Of a stretch of 64,000 bases of DNA, positions 48,761 through 60,541 are shown in pieces. This DNA comes from Spisula solida. Lineage: Eukaryota > Mollusca > Bivalvia > Venerida > Mactridae. The position numbers were made by a program, and so were the translations under genes. The stretch lies in NCBI GenBank assembly GCA_947247005.1, contig OX365953.1, positions 30,316,784 through 30,380,783 of the forward strand, in the 5' to 3' direction. The notes under the pieces are model-generated. The model did no database searches, had not been told where the DNA came from, and saw only the letters and a list, made by a program, of their open reading frames with translations. The first letter of the stretch is position 1, and every line of letters begins with the position of its first letter.

Positions 48761-50068
48761 ATGTGATATATATTGTACTAGTGTATTGTTAAAAGTGTCT
48801 TATTACATGGGTGTACAGTTTGGTGAGGACGAACAACATAATTGTCCGAGGCGAGCTGACTTATACTCCGACACTTATAAAATGACCATCAGAGAGACAA
48901 TGATTATCAAAATCTATTCTTGCACGATACAAGAACAAAAGATGTTTTGCATTTTAGAAAATACAATTCTAATGTACAAACCAATCTTGGACTAACTATC
49001 CTGAGGGATTAACTTACTGCTCATGCATAGCTGTTATCAGCATGTGAAATTCATTGAGGCAACATTAAAAGTGACCATGTGTTATTACACCACATAAAAG
49101 CTAAGAACAAACATCTAGTTTTTCACATTGATGATTGATGCTACAGGCTTGATGCACAAAGCTACATATCAGTGCATATTATTTGTCTTTTATTTAGTTT
49201 AAAAATAGAAAATCTATGAAAATATTTGTTTTCAAACAGGTAAATATATAAGACGTTTCTAATAGATCGTGAACTGTAAATGTTTAGAGATGTATTTGGT
49301 TTACATAAGAAAAATTGCCCGTATTATGATAAAATCCTCAACGAAATGACGTGTTTTCTACTTTAAACTTACAATTTTCACATGGATATATTTATTGATA
49401 TAATGTTTTATTGTACGTAGTGATACTTCATGGAATCACTAATGCTCATGAAAAAATGAAAAAGTTATAGCCAATATTCGGTTGATGTATATAATTCAGG
49501 TTTCATGCAATATATTGTCAATTTGAACAATATATGTTTCAAGCTTTATAAATGTTTCGTGGTTTTGTTTCAATTGCTACTGATAATTAAAACTGTAAAA
49601 TTATTCAATTTAGATGAATTATGATCCCGGTTCTTGGGATTCTAAGAAATAAAGCATTGTTGTATAATTGTTGGGGTGGAGATATATCTAGACAATTTAT
49701 TTTTATGATTTAGTTCAACCAAGACATGGATTGAAATTTCATGCCACAAACTTGATGTTTTTACAGTAATGCAGCATATTAATCTAAGCTGTGTGTTTTT
49801 ACAATTTTCTAGCTCCATGTTTTTTGCTTTAGGCAGTCAGTTGCTATGTCGTTTATTTAACTGTTACACAGATTTGACATAGTTTTATTTTATATAACTA
49901 TTTTCTGAGTAAATGTTTTGTACAAACAGTTTTCTTAAAGCTCACAAAAGTGTCCGCTTACGAATATAATGTACACTTTTTTAATGGAATCAGTGGGCGT
50001 GTCGGTGTATAAAGGATTGTGACGTGATCGCAAACTGAATATGCATACACTGTTCTATAAAAACTTAC
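48761..50068. other. A''-D5 intron, unique sequence
   Basis: AT-rich sequence with no match to the duplicated units and no recognisable exon, RNA gene or repeat. A 69-codon open frame at 48786-48995 has no recognisable features and no splice support. Confidence 0.5.
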
Positions 50069-50242
50069 GTTTTTTACAAGTAGGTACACTCGCGCTCCAA
50101 GTAGAATCAGCTTGGCATTCTGCAGTTGCAGCTCCAAATCGAACATATCCAGTATCGCATGAATATGTCGCCACACTCTGGTATAAATTTCCATTTGAAT
50201 ACACAATCTCTAGATGTGTATGATCACCGAGTTCAGGACAAT
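50069..50242 (-). CDS. CCP exon A'' (sushi domain, diverged)
   Basis: 174-bp phase 1-1 exon with CPELGDHTHLEIVYSN, VATYSCDTGY, TAECQADSTW and VPTCKK. It is clearly an A-type exon (PxLGDH start, NxxYQSV), one codon shorter than A1-A3 and diverged at many sites. It is outside the recent amplification and may be the older founder of the A type. Acceptor is tacAG and donor GTAAG. Confidence 0.88.
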
Positions 50243-51282
50243 CTGTAAAAGAAATCATTACACCAATGGGTTAACTAGAAAGAATGTATACATGACACAT
50301 ACAAAAAGATCATATGACATTGGATAAAATAAATCAAAAACGAGCTGAGAATTGCTACATTTTACACATTACCCACATTGCTGATATTTGCTAATTTAAG
50401 TTGGTAAATATCCTACATGGTGATCAGTAATATATGATAAGTTTTATTCTACACATAAATCATAATCACATAAATATCACATATTTATTTGCACAGCAGA
50501 TGTTCGAAACATTCCCCTTTATTCTGCAAAAACTACTAAACCAGCTGGAAATGATGTCGGAAAATTACCAACTGATTCCTTGCATGTTACACCACCGATG
50601 CTACAAATTTCACACTGTATCGAAGTTTTCAACAAGTAAGTATTGCTTATGGTTTTGGAGTATACCTCCTTCCTTAAGGCATCAACATTTAAAAGATATC
50701 CGAAATATTAAAGTCCGGTGAGTGAAGAAGCCAAGTAAATGTGATATCCAGCGAAATGATTCAATCGCCAAATTTATTGGAATCACTGAAAATGTACGTT
50801 ATTGGTGTCACGTTGACGTCGCATGCATTTATTATTCATATCCAATAAAAACTTGGACTCATTAGCTTTGTCAAACCATTTCTCAATCATAATATCTGAC
50901 AAAGTTATTAAAGTTATTTATGTCATCATATATTTATGTTCACCCTGTATCTTAAATTATCTCTGCCAAACTGTCCACACCATGTGGCGTGAACGTGTCT
51001 TGCTTTCAATCATGCCAAAACATATTACGCAGGTAAATAACTTGCTTGTGGTCCGTGTTCTACTAAGTAAATGAGTTTATCTTTATGGTAAAGGATTAAC
51101 AAAAATGTGAATTTTGTGAAACTTTTCAAAAATGTCGATAACAGCAGACTCATTCAAATCTCACCAATTGACCTATAAAGGCAATATACCTTAAAAAGCT
51201 GAATGACATAGTTTCAGCTCTATAATGGCGACTTGAATACCTAGTTTTAGCTGAGAAAAAGAATTTAAAAAAAGAATAACAA

Positions 51283-52182
51283 GAGTTGTCCACGAACAGC
51301 GCGCTCCACTATTCGCAGGACCATGCTGGGATAGTACAATCATTATATATTCAAAACAAAATACTTCATAACAGCTGCATTTACCTCTGTTGTGTAGAGG
51401 CTGGGGCTTCTAAGTCGAAAAAGGGGGATAATTTGGACAAATTATGCAGGACCATTACCTACTCATGTGTAGGTCCTCTTGGTCATGAAGGTAAACAAAA
51501 AAGCATTTCTTAGTCCAAAAGGGGGCATAATTTCAACAAAATGCTAAAAAGTTATCTTCTCCTGTGTAGGGGTTGAGTCATGATGGCGAACAAGTAGGCA
51601 AATAATCAAATCAACATATCAATGCACTTTGAACATATTAGAGGTTAAAAAACCTGTACCTAAACTTTAACATTTGCAATTCCAAGTCCAACTGGGGGCA
51701 TAATTTTAACAAAATGCTTGATAGAGTTACCAACTCCTGTGTAGGGGTTGGGGTCATGATGGTGAACACGTATGTAAAGCAATATTTGAATCCACTTTGA
51801 AAATATTAGAATTGAAAAAAACCTGTACCTAAACTTTAACATTTGCACTTAGTTGAAAAAAGGGGTATAATTGCACCAAAATGCTTAATAGAGTTACCTA
51901 CCCCCGTGTATGGGTTGGGGTCATGATGGTGAATAAGTATGCAAAGTATCAAAGCAATATTTCAATGCACTATGAAGATATTAGAGGTTACCTACTCCTG
52001 CATATGGGTTGGTGTCATGGGGGCAAACAAGTATGCAAAGTATGAAAGCAATATCTAAAAGGACTTAGAGAATATAAGATGTTAAATAACCTGTACCTAA
52101 ACTTTAACAAAAGTGTTACACCGACGCCAACGCTCGGGGTGACTGCAATAGCACCCCTTATTCTACGAATAGTGGAGCTAAA
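51283..52182. repeat. Dispersed element with internal ~150-200-bp tandem units
   Basis: Opens aagagttgtccacgaacagc with gctccactattcg and closes ttctacgaatagtggagct, so the ends carry an inverted repeat (gctccactattcg / cgaatagtggagc). Between them are about four decayed units with gggggcataattt, aaaatgcttaatagagttac, gggttggggtcatgatgg and cctgtacctaaactttaac. Tandem-unit elements of this kind are familiar from bivalve genomes. No coding sequence. Confidence 0.6.
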
Positions 52183-52279
52183 AAGTAAATGGTAATACTC
52201 TGGAGATGTACATATATGTTTGAAGGTAGTAAATATAAAATAAAACAAGTAATTGAGAATTGCAAGCAATACAGAAGTC

Positions 52280-52745
52280 TCCTACCGGTTTGAAGCCATT
52301 TTCAATGTTTCTGTTGCCATAGCAACCACAAATTTAAAATATTTTAGACATGCATAATCCTCTTATTGCCTTCAATCCACATACATAGTTATAGGAGGAT
52401 CCACATTTGGGCATATTTTCACTCTTTCTGTCGCCATAGCAACCACAAATATTGTCAGAATCAAAATATATTTAGACGTGCATATTCCCCCTAATTGCCC
52501 TCTATCCACATACCAAGTTTCATAAACATAGCTTATAAAATGTTTGAGTTGTTTCTGGATCCAGATTTTTTGACAATGTTTCTGTTGCCATAGCAACCAC
52601 ACATATTGTCAGAATCAAAATATTTTTAGACGTGCATAATCCCCTTATTGTCCTCTATCCACATACCAAGTTTAATAAACCTAGCTTAGAAAATGTTTGA
52701 GTTGTGTCAGGATCCAGATTTTTTGACGGACGGACGGAGGGCAAA
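52280..52745. repeat. Dispersed repeat, three tandem units with 'ttgccatagcaaccaca'
   Basis: tttctgttgccatagcaacc recurs at about 52307, 52427 (variant gtcgcc) and 52579, with tagacgtgcataatcccc and tatccacataccaagttt between them. The end is ttttttgacggacggacgga, a typical tail of mollusc dispersed repeats. Confidence 0.6.
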
Positions 52746-52857
52746 CCTATAATAAAAAAATAATTGGAGAGGGGGTGAATGGGCGCAAAAAATGAGAACA
52801 ACTAGCAACAAAAAACTAAGAAGTCCTAATTCCATAACTCTACAGATACATATATCA

Positions 52858-53300
52858 ATTATAAACGAATAGCGCGAAACGACTCAGATAGGGTTTAGAA
52901 AAAAAACGGATATGGTCTCGGCTATCGACGGGGCTTTTGTGTGGAAAAGGGTTGTTTTTCACCATAGTCGCAAATATTTGGCTGAAGATCTGTGCATTTC
53001 ATTGATGAAACGTCGATCAATAATATTATCTCGGGTGCTAGAAAATAAAAAAAAATAGCAACTAAAATACACTTAGTCGAAACTCAATAACTCTATTTGC
53101 ATACAAGTAAGATAAGGTACGAATAGCTCAAAACGAATCAGAATAACCGATAACGTCCCGTCTCTCGACGGGACATGTGTATGCAGTGCTTGGCGAAAGG
53201 GTTGTTCTAACGATAGACTAAACAATTTTGCAGAAGATTAGAGGTGATTTAATGAATGAAATGTCGATCAATACTATTAACAAATGCAAAATATTGTTAC
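52858..53300. repeat. Two tandem ~245-bp units related to 38595-39140
   Basis: acgaatagcgcgaaacgact starts unit one and acgaatagctcaaaacgaat unit two. Both contain a cgacgggnc word and a 'gatnaatgaaacgtcgatcaat'-like segment. The element lacks the ~55-bp module found in its relatives at 38.6 and 45.7 kb. Confidence 0.6.
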
Positions 53301-53724
53301 TAGTCAATAATAAGAACAACTTATATGAGGAGTTTTCAGATAAATTGTAATATGAACGTTACGAAACTTCTAAACAGTAAACATTTTGTATGCTCAAATT
53401 ACTAGAATTGTGTCCAAGGGACACGGGTGCCCCCTTTATAGCACAATCATTTCAACTGAGGAAAGAGAGTGGATGGCGGGTTGAGTTAACATAATAATTC
53501 AATTTCTGTAGCCTAATTCTGCTAAGAAATGACAAAACGAAGATTCGGATTCTCTACAGTCATCTTTAGAAAGTAACAAAGGGCCATAATTATCGCAAAA
53601 TTTGACACAGTAAATATTCCATCCTTTACTGCCATCTATACGTTGAGGTTGTTAATCTGCAAAAGTTTGAAGAAATTCAAACCAACAGTTTGTGAGAAGT
53701 TCAACACACACGATTTGCGTTACG

Positions 53725-54053
53725 TACGAGGGTCGTTCATTTAATACCCGAACGATCGTTATTGCTGGAAAAATAATGGACACTACTTTTACGAAATTGT
53801 ATCATAATCCGTTTTTTTTAATAAATTCGATTTCATTGCATTATTAACGGAAACACACCCGTTGTCACTAAACAACGTTTCAAACACAGTAACAGTACAG
53901 AAATTACAACAAACGTTATAAAAACGTTACGTAGATGTAGACATAACGTTATCAAATATTTTCATTCGAAAATAGGCAACCATACCACGTACCCTGCCAT
54001 ATCAACACTCTACAGTTCACAAAGAACTTGGGTTGGGCCGGGTAGCCCTCGTA
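53725..54053. mobile_element. MITE-like remnant with mariner-style ends
   Basis: The left end is tacgagggtcgttcatttaa and the right end, reverse-complemented, is tacgagggctacccggccc. Both start TA-CGAGGG, resembling Tc1/mariner termini inserted at TA. It is 329 bp long with no transposase frame. The inverted similarity is short, so it could be fortuitous. Confidence 0.45.
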
Positions 54054-54061
54054 CGTACGTA

Positions 54062-54103
54062 CAGACGGACGGGCGGACAGACAGACGGACGGACGGACGG
54101 ACA
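54062..54103. repeat. (ACGG)n-type microsatellite
   Basis: Short array of acgg/acag units (cagacggacgggcggacaga onward) directly after the TACG-rich end of the preceding element. Confidence 0.85.
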
Positions 54104-54503
54104 ACACTAATGCTATATGCCCATTTGTCCCTAGCAATTGAAATACTTGTGTGCCCCCCACACTTATTGATAGGTAATAAAATTATTTCAATTGCTAAGG
54201 ACAAATGTTCATCAAAATTAAATAATGATTTGGTTGAGATTTTCTGGCACTCGTTTTTTGGTTGTGGAAAAATAACATGGTTAACATCTTAGGGACTTTT
54301 CAACAAAAGCTGTGATTATACGGAATAAGCTAAAACTTAGATCTCAGATGCAAACATATAAAATAATCCAACGAAAGCGATTAATGTGAACTATCTAAAC
54401 TAAGAAAGGTGAGATACTTCGTTCCGATTTAAAGTAAACCCAATGAATATGATTATTAGCATGTACTTGTTTAGACTTTATTAAGCATAATACACATGTT
54501 TAC

Positions 54504-54612
54504 CTCTTACGAAGTTACCAGTATACCCGTCTTTACATTTGCATATATCTGGATTACCTGTACATAATTCATTTAGCATCCGGTCATGCCTAATTTAAGG
54601 CGGCCATAATTG
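54504..54612 (-). pseudogene. Decayed EGF-like exon
   Basis: The 3' half still reads ELCTGNPDICKCKDGYTGN…VRG with donor GTAAAC, matching the C' type (TGNPKICKCQDGY). Upstream, the consensus frame meets TAG, TGA and TGA where working copies have LNQAACSDxYAEC. The last cysteine region (CERG) has become FVRG, and no acceptor is left. The flanking sequence at 54300-54500 matches the introns below exons C and F (aaaagctgtgattatacgg, caagtaaacccaatgaat-like), confirming it as a dead gene segment. Confidence 0.8.
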
Positions 54613-54835
54613 AGCTTGTCCAGAGCCTAACTAAGTCATGTATTGTGGATTGTTCACTGTTACGAGACGGTGTGTCAAGCGAAACATTTACGTCACTATA
54701 GAAAAGTACAAGGTCACACTTGAGTTTAAAGGTTAAAGATTGCCACAATTCAGCTTGTCGAGAGCATACATAAGACATGTTTACTACTACCAGACGGTGT
54801 TTCAAATTTGTATGTGTATTTGTACATGTATAAAT
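54600..54835. repeat. Two ~140-bp repeat units
   Basis: ccataattgagcttgtccag and gccacaattcagcttgtcga begin two related units. Each is followed by a cgagacggtgtgtcaa-like or ccagacggtgtttcaa word. Probably part of another dispersed repeat; no coding content. Confidence 0.5.
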
Positions 54836-55090
54836 CTTCGTTTTCTTAACAATCAGAGTATTAAAACAAATCATTTGTATACATATTTATTTTATAATTA
54901 AGGAAAATAAATGACAATTAAATAATGATTGACGCAAATAACAGTGAGATTAGTATATTTCTAATATTAGGTGGGGTTATTCCCTCAATAAAAAGGATAA
55001 CAATATGTTTTTCCTTACTTACGTATAATAAATCGTTTCTCGCAATGGCCCCGAGGAGATGCGACCGACGTATGACACATCGAGTGATTA

Positions 55091-55327
55091 TTTGGCTATT
55101 CAGGGGCACTAAACAATGGCCGCATCGATCGACTCGAGGCTAATTATATCCTTTTTCAGACCAAATACACAGATATTTACAAATCGGTGCCACTGCTTAG
55201 CCATTTCAAAAGAGAAGGCTCTAATCTGTCTCTTGTTCTTATTTAGACGGAATAAATTAACGAAATGACGAAAATGTTACCCGAGTCGATCGATGCGGCC
55301 ATTGTTTAGTGCCCCTAAATAGCCCAA
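55091..55327. mobile_element. MITE-like element with ~48-bp inverted repeats
   Basis: The left arm (55091-55138) includes aggggcactaaacaatggcc and gcatcgatcgactcg. The right arm (55280-55327) is its near-perfect reverse complement (cgagtcgatcgatgcggcc, attgtttagtgcccct). The loop of about 140 bp has no ORF. Confidence 0.7.
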
Positions 55328-55794
55328 AAAAGTCACGTGGTACATGCATACTGCCGGTAATCCTCGATAAATATCAACTTATATTCGGGGAATAAATCCC
55401 ATAACCGCAAATGTGTCTGCTATTATCGCCGAATGTTGGCCAAACATAAAAATATCCCCGAAGGTTCCTGACACTTTACCGAAACTTCGCCGGTGTGTCG
55501 GGGACTCTCAGATGCCTCGCATAATTAATTGTGTTGAAATCAGAATATGGTTCTTAGCTATATAAGTCTCGACGATCAAACAAATGTAGTCGAAGTTACC
55601 CTTATAAAATTATATCCTGTGACAGTTGTTGACCGTAATGGATTATTCTAATCCATGTCCATTTGCTGATTAAATTATCAAAATGGATACATTAGATACA
55701 ACGGGAAAATAAGCAATGGATCAGAAAAAAATTCTGAAATTTAAAAAATTGGTAAAGGTAATTCAGTGAATTACGCAAACGATAGCGGACTATA

Positions 55795-56240
55795 CATAAT
55801 ATTAATAAATGCCGATGTGAACACCCATCCCTGACCATATTAGGTACATACTACATATATGTAAAGTCATTGCTGACCATTCTGGGTATAAACTAATGAT
55901 GAGTAAAGTCATTCCTGAACAAATGGGGTACATGCTAAGGATGGGTTCAGTCATTCCAGATCATATTGAGTAAATACTAGTCATGACCGTATTGTGTACA
56001 TACTACTGATGAGCACAGTCATTACACGGAACAGTTGTTCCTGGTCACATGGAGTCAATACATGTAGTACAGATGGGTACAGTCAGGCCTTACCGTGAAT
56101 ATGTGGGTTATGCTACACATGAGTAAATTAGTTCCTAACCATATGGAGTTCATGCATGTAGTTCAGATTGGTACAGTCATACATAGCCATATGTGGTACA
56201 GACTACAAATGGGTACATGCATTACTGACCATGCGTATTC
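55795..56240. repeat. Degenerate ~50-bp minisatellite
   Basis: About eight loosely conserved units of the form gggtacagtcattcctgacc followed by atatggggtacatactac. The unit length drifts between about 45 and 60 bp. No reading frame is maintained. Confidence 0.65.
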
Positions 56241-58399
56241 AATAATATAGATAAGATAATGACGAATCTGCAAAGCAATTCAGCACTAAACAGTACAAAT
56301 GCCGAGCACAACGCCTATTCAACAGCAGTTATAGTAATTTTCATATAGTACAAGGGGGGTTCAGAAATAACATAGTCTTTTACTCTGGAGTTCGCATTTG
56401 TTGTAGTATGAAAACGATAATTACACCATCATAATTCGGAATCATTCTGCGATCAGTACACCAAGTTACGTATATTTGTAACAAGGCTGTCATAAATTAT
56501 AGCAACTCAAAAAAGTCACTGCCATGCAACCGGGGCAACACAAATGACGTCAGTGACGTTACAATGTCGGTGTCGATGAAATAACATCAACGATCACTTC
56601 ACTAAATAGCGAATATAACGATTGACACGCAAAGCACTTCTAAAAAATTTCTTTATACTTATTATGATCGTAATTTGCGATATTGTTGGTGGTAGCGTGC
56701 TGAATATTGTAAAGATTTCTTCTATTTCTTTCTAGACAGTGCATTAGGTTTTTGTGTCTGAAACACGCAACGTTAACGTTAACGCTGTGACTATAGGTTT
56801 TCTAATGCGACCTCCATCTCTTTCATACCATTTTAATATAATTTTAAGACCAAATTATGACTGCCAGAACTCGTACTATGCATATTATTGATCATATTGG
56901 AGGTTTCAGTGGGAGTTTCTCCTAATTCCTTTATTAGTTATCACTGTGCGATTTTTTGTGTTAATAAATAACGTCATGACGTACGTTATGCATTGCAGAA
57001 CTTGTGCTGTTCACAGGTTGTGTATTTCTGTCCATAACGTTTACAAGTCACCAAAACGTCTATGTACAGTGATTTGACATGATATATTGGCAGAGTTTTA
57101 AACATAAAGTTTAACCTGAAATGATACTATAAGCAGTGAAAGTAATGACATAAAGAGGAAAAAGTGGGTTACCCCGAGTACGCGTAACCATGGTTATTTA
57201 AATGGCGGGTTTACCAATAATATCCCTAATTTTATTTTGAAAAATATGCCATCTGGTGGGCAGATAATACCGATTTCAATAAACATGTTCATATATAATC
57301 TGTCTACAACATTGATCGTTTTACGGCAAAAGTCTACGCTATTTCTGAACGTCCCTCGTATACAGTATATCAATTATCAATCGCAACTAAAACAGTACGG
57401 CCTGATACAAAGGGATTTTGTGTTATAAACGATTTACGATCCGAACTTTTACACCCATATAATCTGGAGCTGACAAGTGCCACTTTGCATTGAGCTAAAG
57501 AACAATTTTATTTAGTGGTTTGAGACATTAAGAATGGTCAAAATTAATTACAGGCATATTGTCAATGGTTCGCTTTTAAATGTTATGAAATGCATTTCTC
57601 TGTGGTTTTAATCATCCATTTCAGTGAAAATTTGAGTTGAAGGGTGAAAAATGCTACAAGTTGAGGACTTCGTAGTATAACATATGACATTTTTACATCC
57701 ATTGTGACCTTATTTCTGTATCAAACATTGGTTCTTGTGTATAAATATGCAGGGTAGTCACTTTATTAAGCAACCCTCATGACATAAGTGCTTAATTTAA
57801 GGTGAATACAATACTCAAACTCAATTTCATATCAGTATGCACCAAAAGGCCTGCAGATTCCAAGAAATCATATTAAAGGTGGGTTCACAATTTAATTTAA
57901 AATTTTGAAAAATCATGTTATATATGTCTGGAAATTGGTAATTTTGCATTGAGTGTGGCAACTGATAAGTATTTTGACCCGTCTGACGTATCAACCGCAC
58001 CACCACCGGAGTGACCTCAATTAACGGAGAACACACTGGAATAATTATAACATGTATACTACAAATATAACAACTTCTGAAGCGGCTATTCAATACACAA
58101 TGTCCTCGCTTATTCGAATAAATCATTATTTTGTGGCGTACGCAAAGTATCACACACATGCTACTCCATTGTGAAAATCTTTGTTTCATGCAGATATTAT
58201 TATTTAGTATATACTTCATTTTCCACCGTAATACATGTATGAGAATGTACTAGATACCTCACAGACGCAGCATGTCTGCTTTGCATTTACATGTAATATT
58301 TGTGTGTCTTTAACAGTAATGTAAAAGGTAATCGTTACTTTATAAGCAAGTGACATACGCTCGGAAAGTAATGGAAGTATACACACCAATACTAACAAC
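56226..58399. repeat. ~2.1-kb tandem duplication, left copy
   Basis: Begins gcgtattcaataatatagat, a sequence that recurs at 58400. Further matched pairs are acagtacggcctgatacaaa (57394/58549), ggcatattgtcaatggttcg (57553/58925) and gaagcgg…cgcttat (58080/60163). A 130-codon minus open frame (57827-58219) lies here but is not conserved in the right copy. Confidence 0.7.
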
Positions 58400-60476
58400 G
58401 CGTATTCAATAATATAGATGAGATCATGACGAATCTGCAAAGCAAGGCAGCACTAAATAGAAAAAATGCCGAGCACAAAACCTACACAACAACAGTTAAA
58501 GTAATGTTCATATAGTATCTCGTTTATCAATTATCAATCGCTACTGAAACAGTACGGCTTGATACAAAGGGAATTTGTGTTACAAAATAATTACGCTCAT
58601 GTAGTTGAATGAGTGAATGTGTTTCATCTTAAATATTTTGAGATTTTAGCATATTTGAGAAAGTGAAAGTAGAGTAGGGTAAAATCCACATTGTATCGGT
58701 CCGCGCGTCTGTAAAGAATTGTCAACTGCCTTTGACGAACAAATTCTTTCTGATAGTAAACATGACCCCCTCTGTTTGTTTGTCTTATTTTGTAGCTGAA
58801 ACATACTGCTTTTCAATGATATAGGTCTGTGAACTGGTCATAGACCTTAACATGATATAATCTGGAGCTGACAACTGTCACTTTACATTGAGCTAAACAA
58901 CAATTTTATTTAGTGGTTTTATACAGGCATATTGTCAATGGTTCGCTTTTAAATGTTATGAAATGCATTTCTCTGTGGTTTTAAGCATCCATTGCAGTGA
59001 AAATTTGAGTTGAAGGGTGAAAAATGCTACAAGTTGAGGATTTCTTAATACAATAAATGACATTTTCATATCCATTTTGACCTTATTGCTGTATTAAACA
59101 TTGGTTCTTGTGCATAAATATGTAGGGTAGTCACTTTATTAAGCAACTAACATGAAACAAGTGTTTAATTCAAGGTTAATACAAAACTCACACTCAATTT
59201 CATATCAGTATGCACCAAATGGCCTGCAGAATCCAGGAAATCCTATTAAAGGTGGGTTCACAATTTAATTCAAAAAGTTTAGAAATCATGTTATATATGT
59301 CTGGAAATTGGTAATTTTGCATTGCATATACATTGCAGTATTCAAATAATTCCACATATTACTTAAAATAGCAGACAAAATGTATCAGTTTGAAACTGTT
59401 CCCGGTCCGAAATATTAAAATCACAGTGAATCTCAATCGAAAAAACAACTTTTTATCAAACAAAGATCTCTTAGTATAAAGTGGACAATTCATACTTAAT
59501 GGATGGTTGACTAAATGTCTTACGCCATAGTAAGAACAGCGATCGAATCGAAACAATCACTATTTAACAAAAATCATTCTCTCACAATCCAATGAATTCA
59601 TGCCTTAAACAGCTATTGAGAATTTGAGTATATTATGATTTTGACGTTTATCTTTTTCAGGAATTGTGTGGTTCGTTAGGTACGTATAGCAGTATCGCCA
59701 AATTTGCTGGCTACATGTATAAATGAAAGCGGTCCTGAATGGTCAAAAGGAAAAATACTTAGTTTAGGTGACTTTGGTGGATATTTTCAGCAATATTAGT
59801 AAGCAGGTACTTTAGGTACATATTCAGTGACTGTCGAACTTTCACCATTTTTATAACGATGCAAAACTATGGGTATAGCTTGACTGGATGTTACCCACAA
59901 GGAAATGATACACATAATCTAACGTAAAACACTTTAAACGTCATTGTACCAACAAAACACCAGCTAATGGTCTATAATGTTAATAACACGCGCTCTGGAA
60001 CAAACAACTAAAAACTAAGAATATTAAATGTTAAGTCTCCAACATGAGCGTAAATATATTTCAACATAATTCAATTATCTGTATACTATTATAAATAACA
60101 TACCTTTCTTTTGACAAGGGCCAATTTTATCTAAAGATACACTACAGATAGAACAACTTCTGAAGCGGCAATTCGTTGCACAATGTCCACGCTTATACGA
60201 ATAAAGCTATCTCTTTCGTGGCGTATGCAAAGAATCACTCACTTGCTTATTCAATGTGAAAATCTTTGTTTCATGCAGTTATATTATTTTGTATATACTT
60301 CATTTTTGACCGTAATACATGTATTAGAATGTACTAGATACCTCACAGACGCAGCATGTCTGCTTTGCATTGACATGTGATATTTGTGTGTCTTTAACAG
60401 TAATGTAAAACGTAATCGTTACTTTATAGGCAAGTGACATACGCTCGGGAAGTAATGGAAGTATACACACCAACAC
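58400..60476. repeat. ~2.1-kb tandem duplication, right copy
   Basis: Diverged copy of 56226-58399 with indels, including about 800 bp (59340-60110) with no partner in the left copy. A fragment of the same material (acaaagggattttgtgttac) also occurs at 61971. Confidence 0.65.
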
Positions 60477-60541
60477 TAACACACTCAAAAAAAAATTACT
60501 TAGTAAAATGTTATTACTTATTTCAAGTAATGTTCAGTAAT

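Noticed and set aside
57827..58219. 130-codon minus-strand frame
   Set aside because: The right copy of the 2.1-kb duplication does not preserve it, and no domain or splice logic is apparent.
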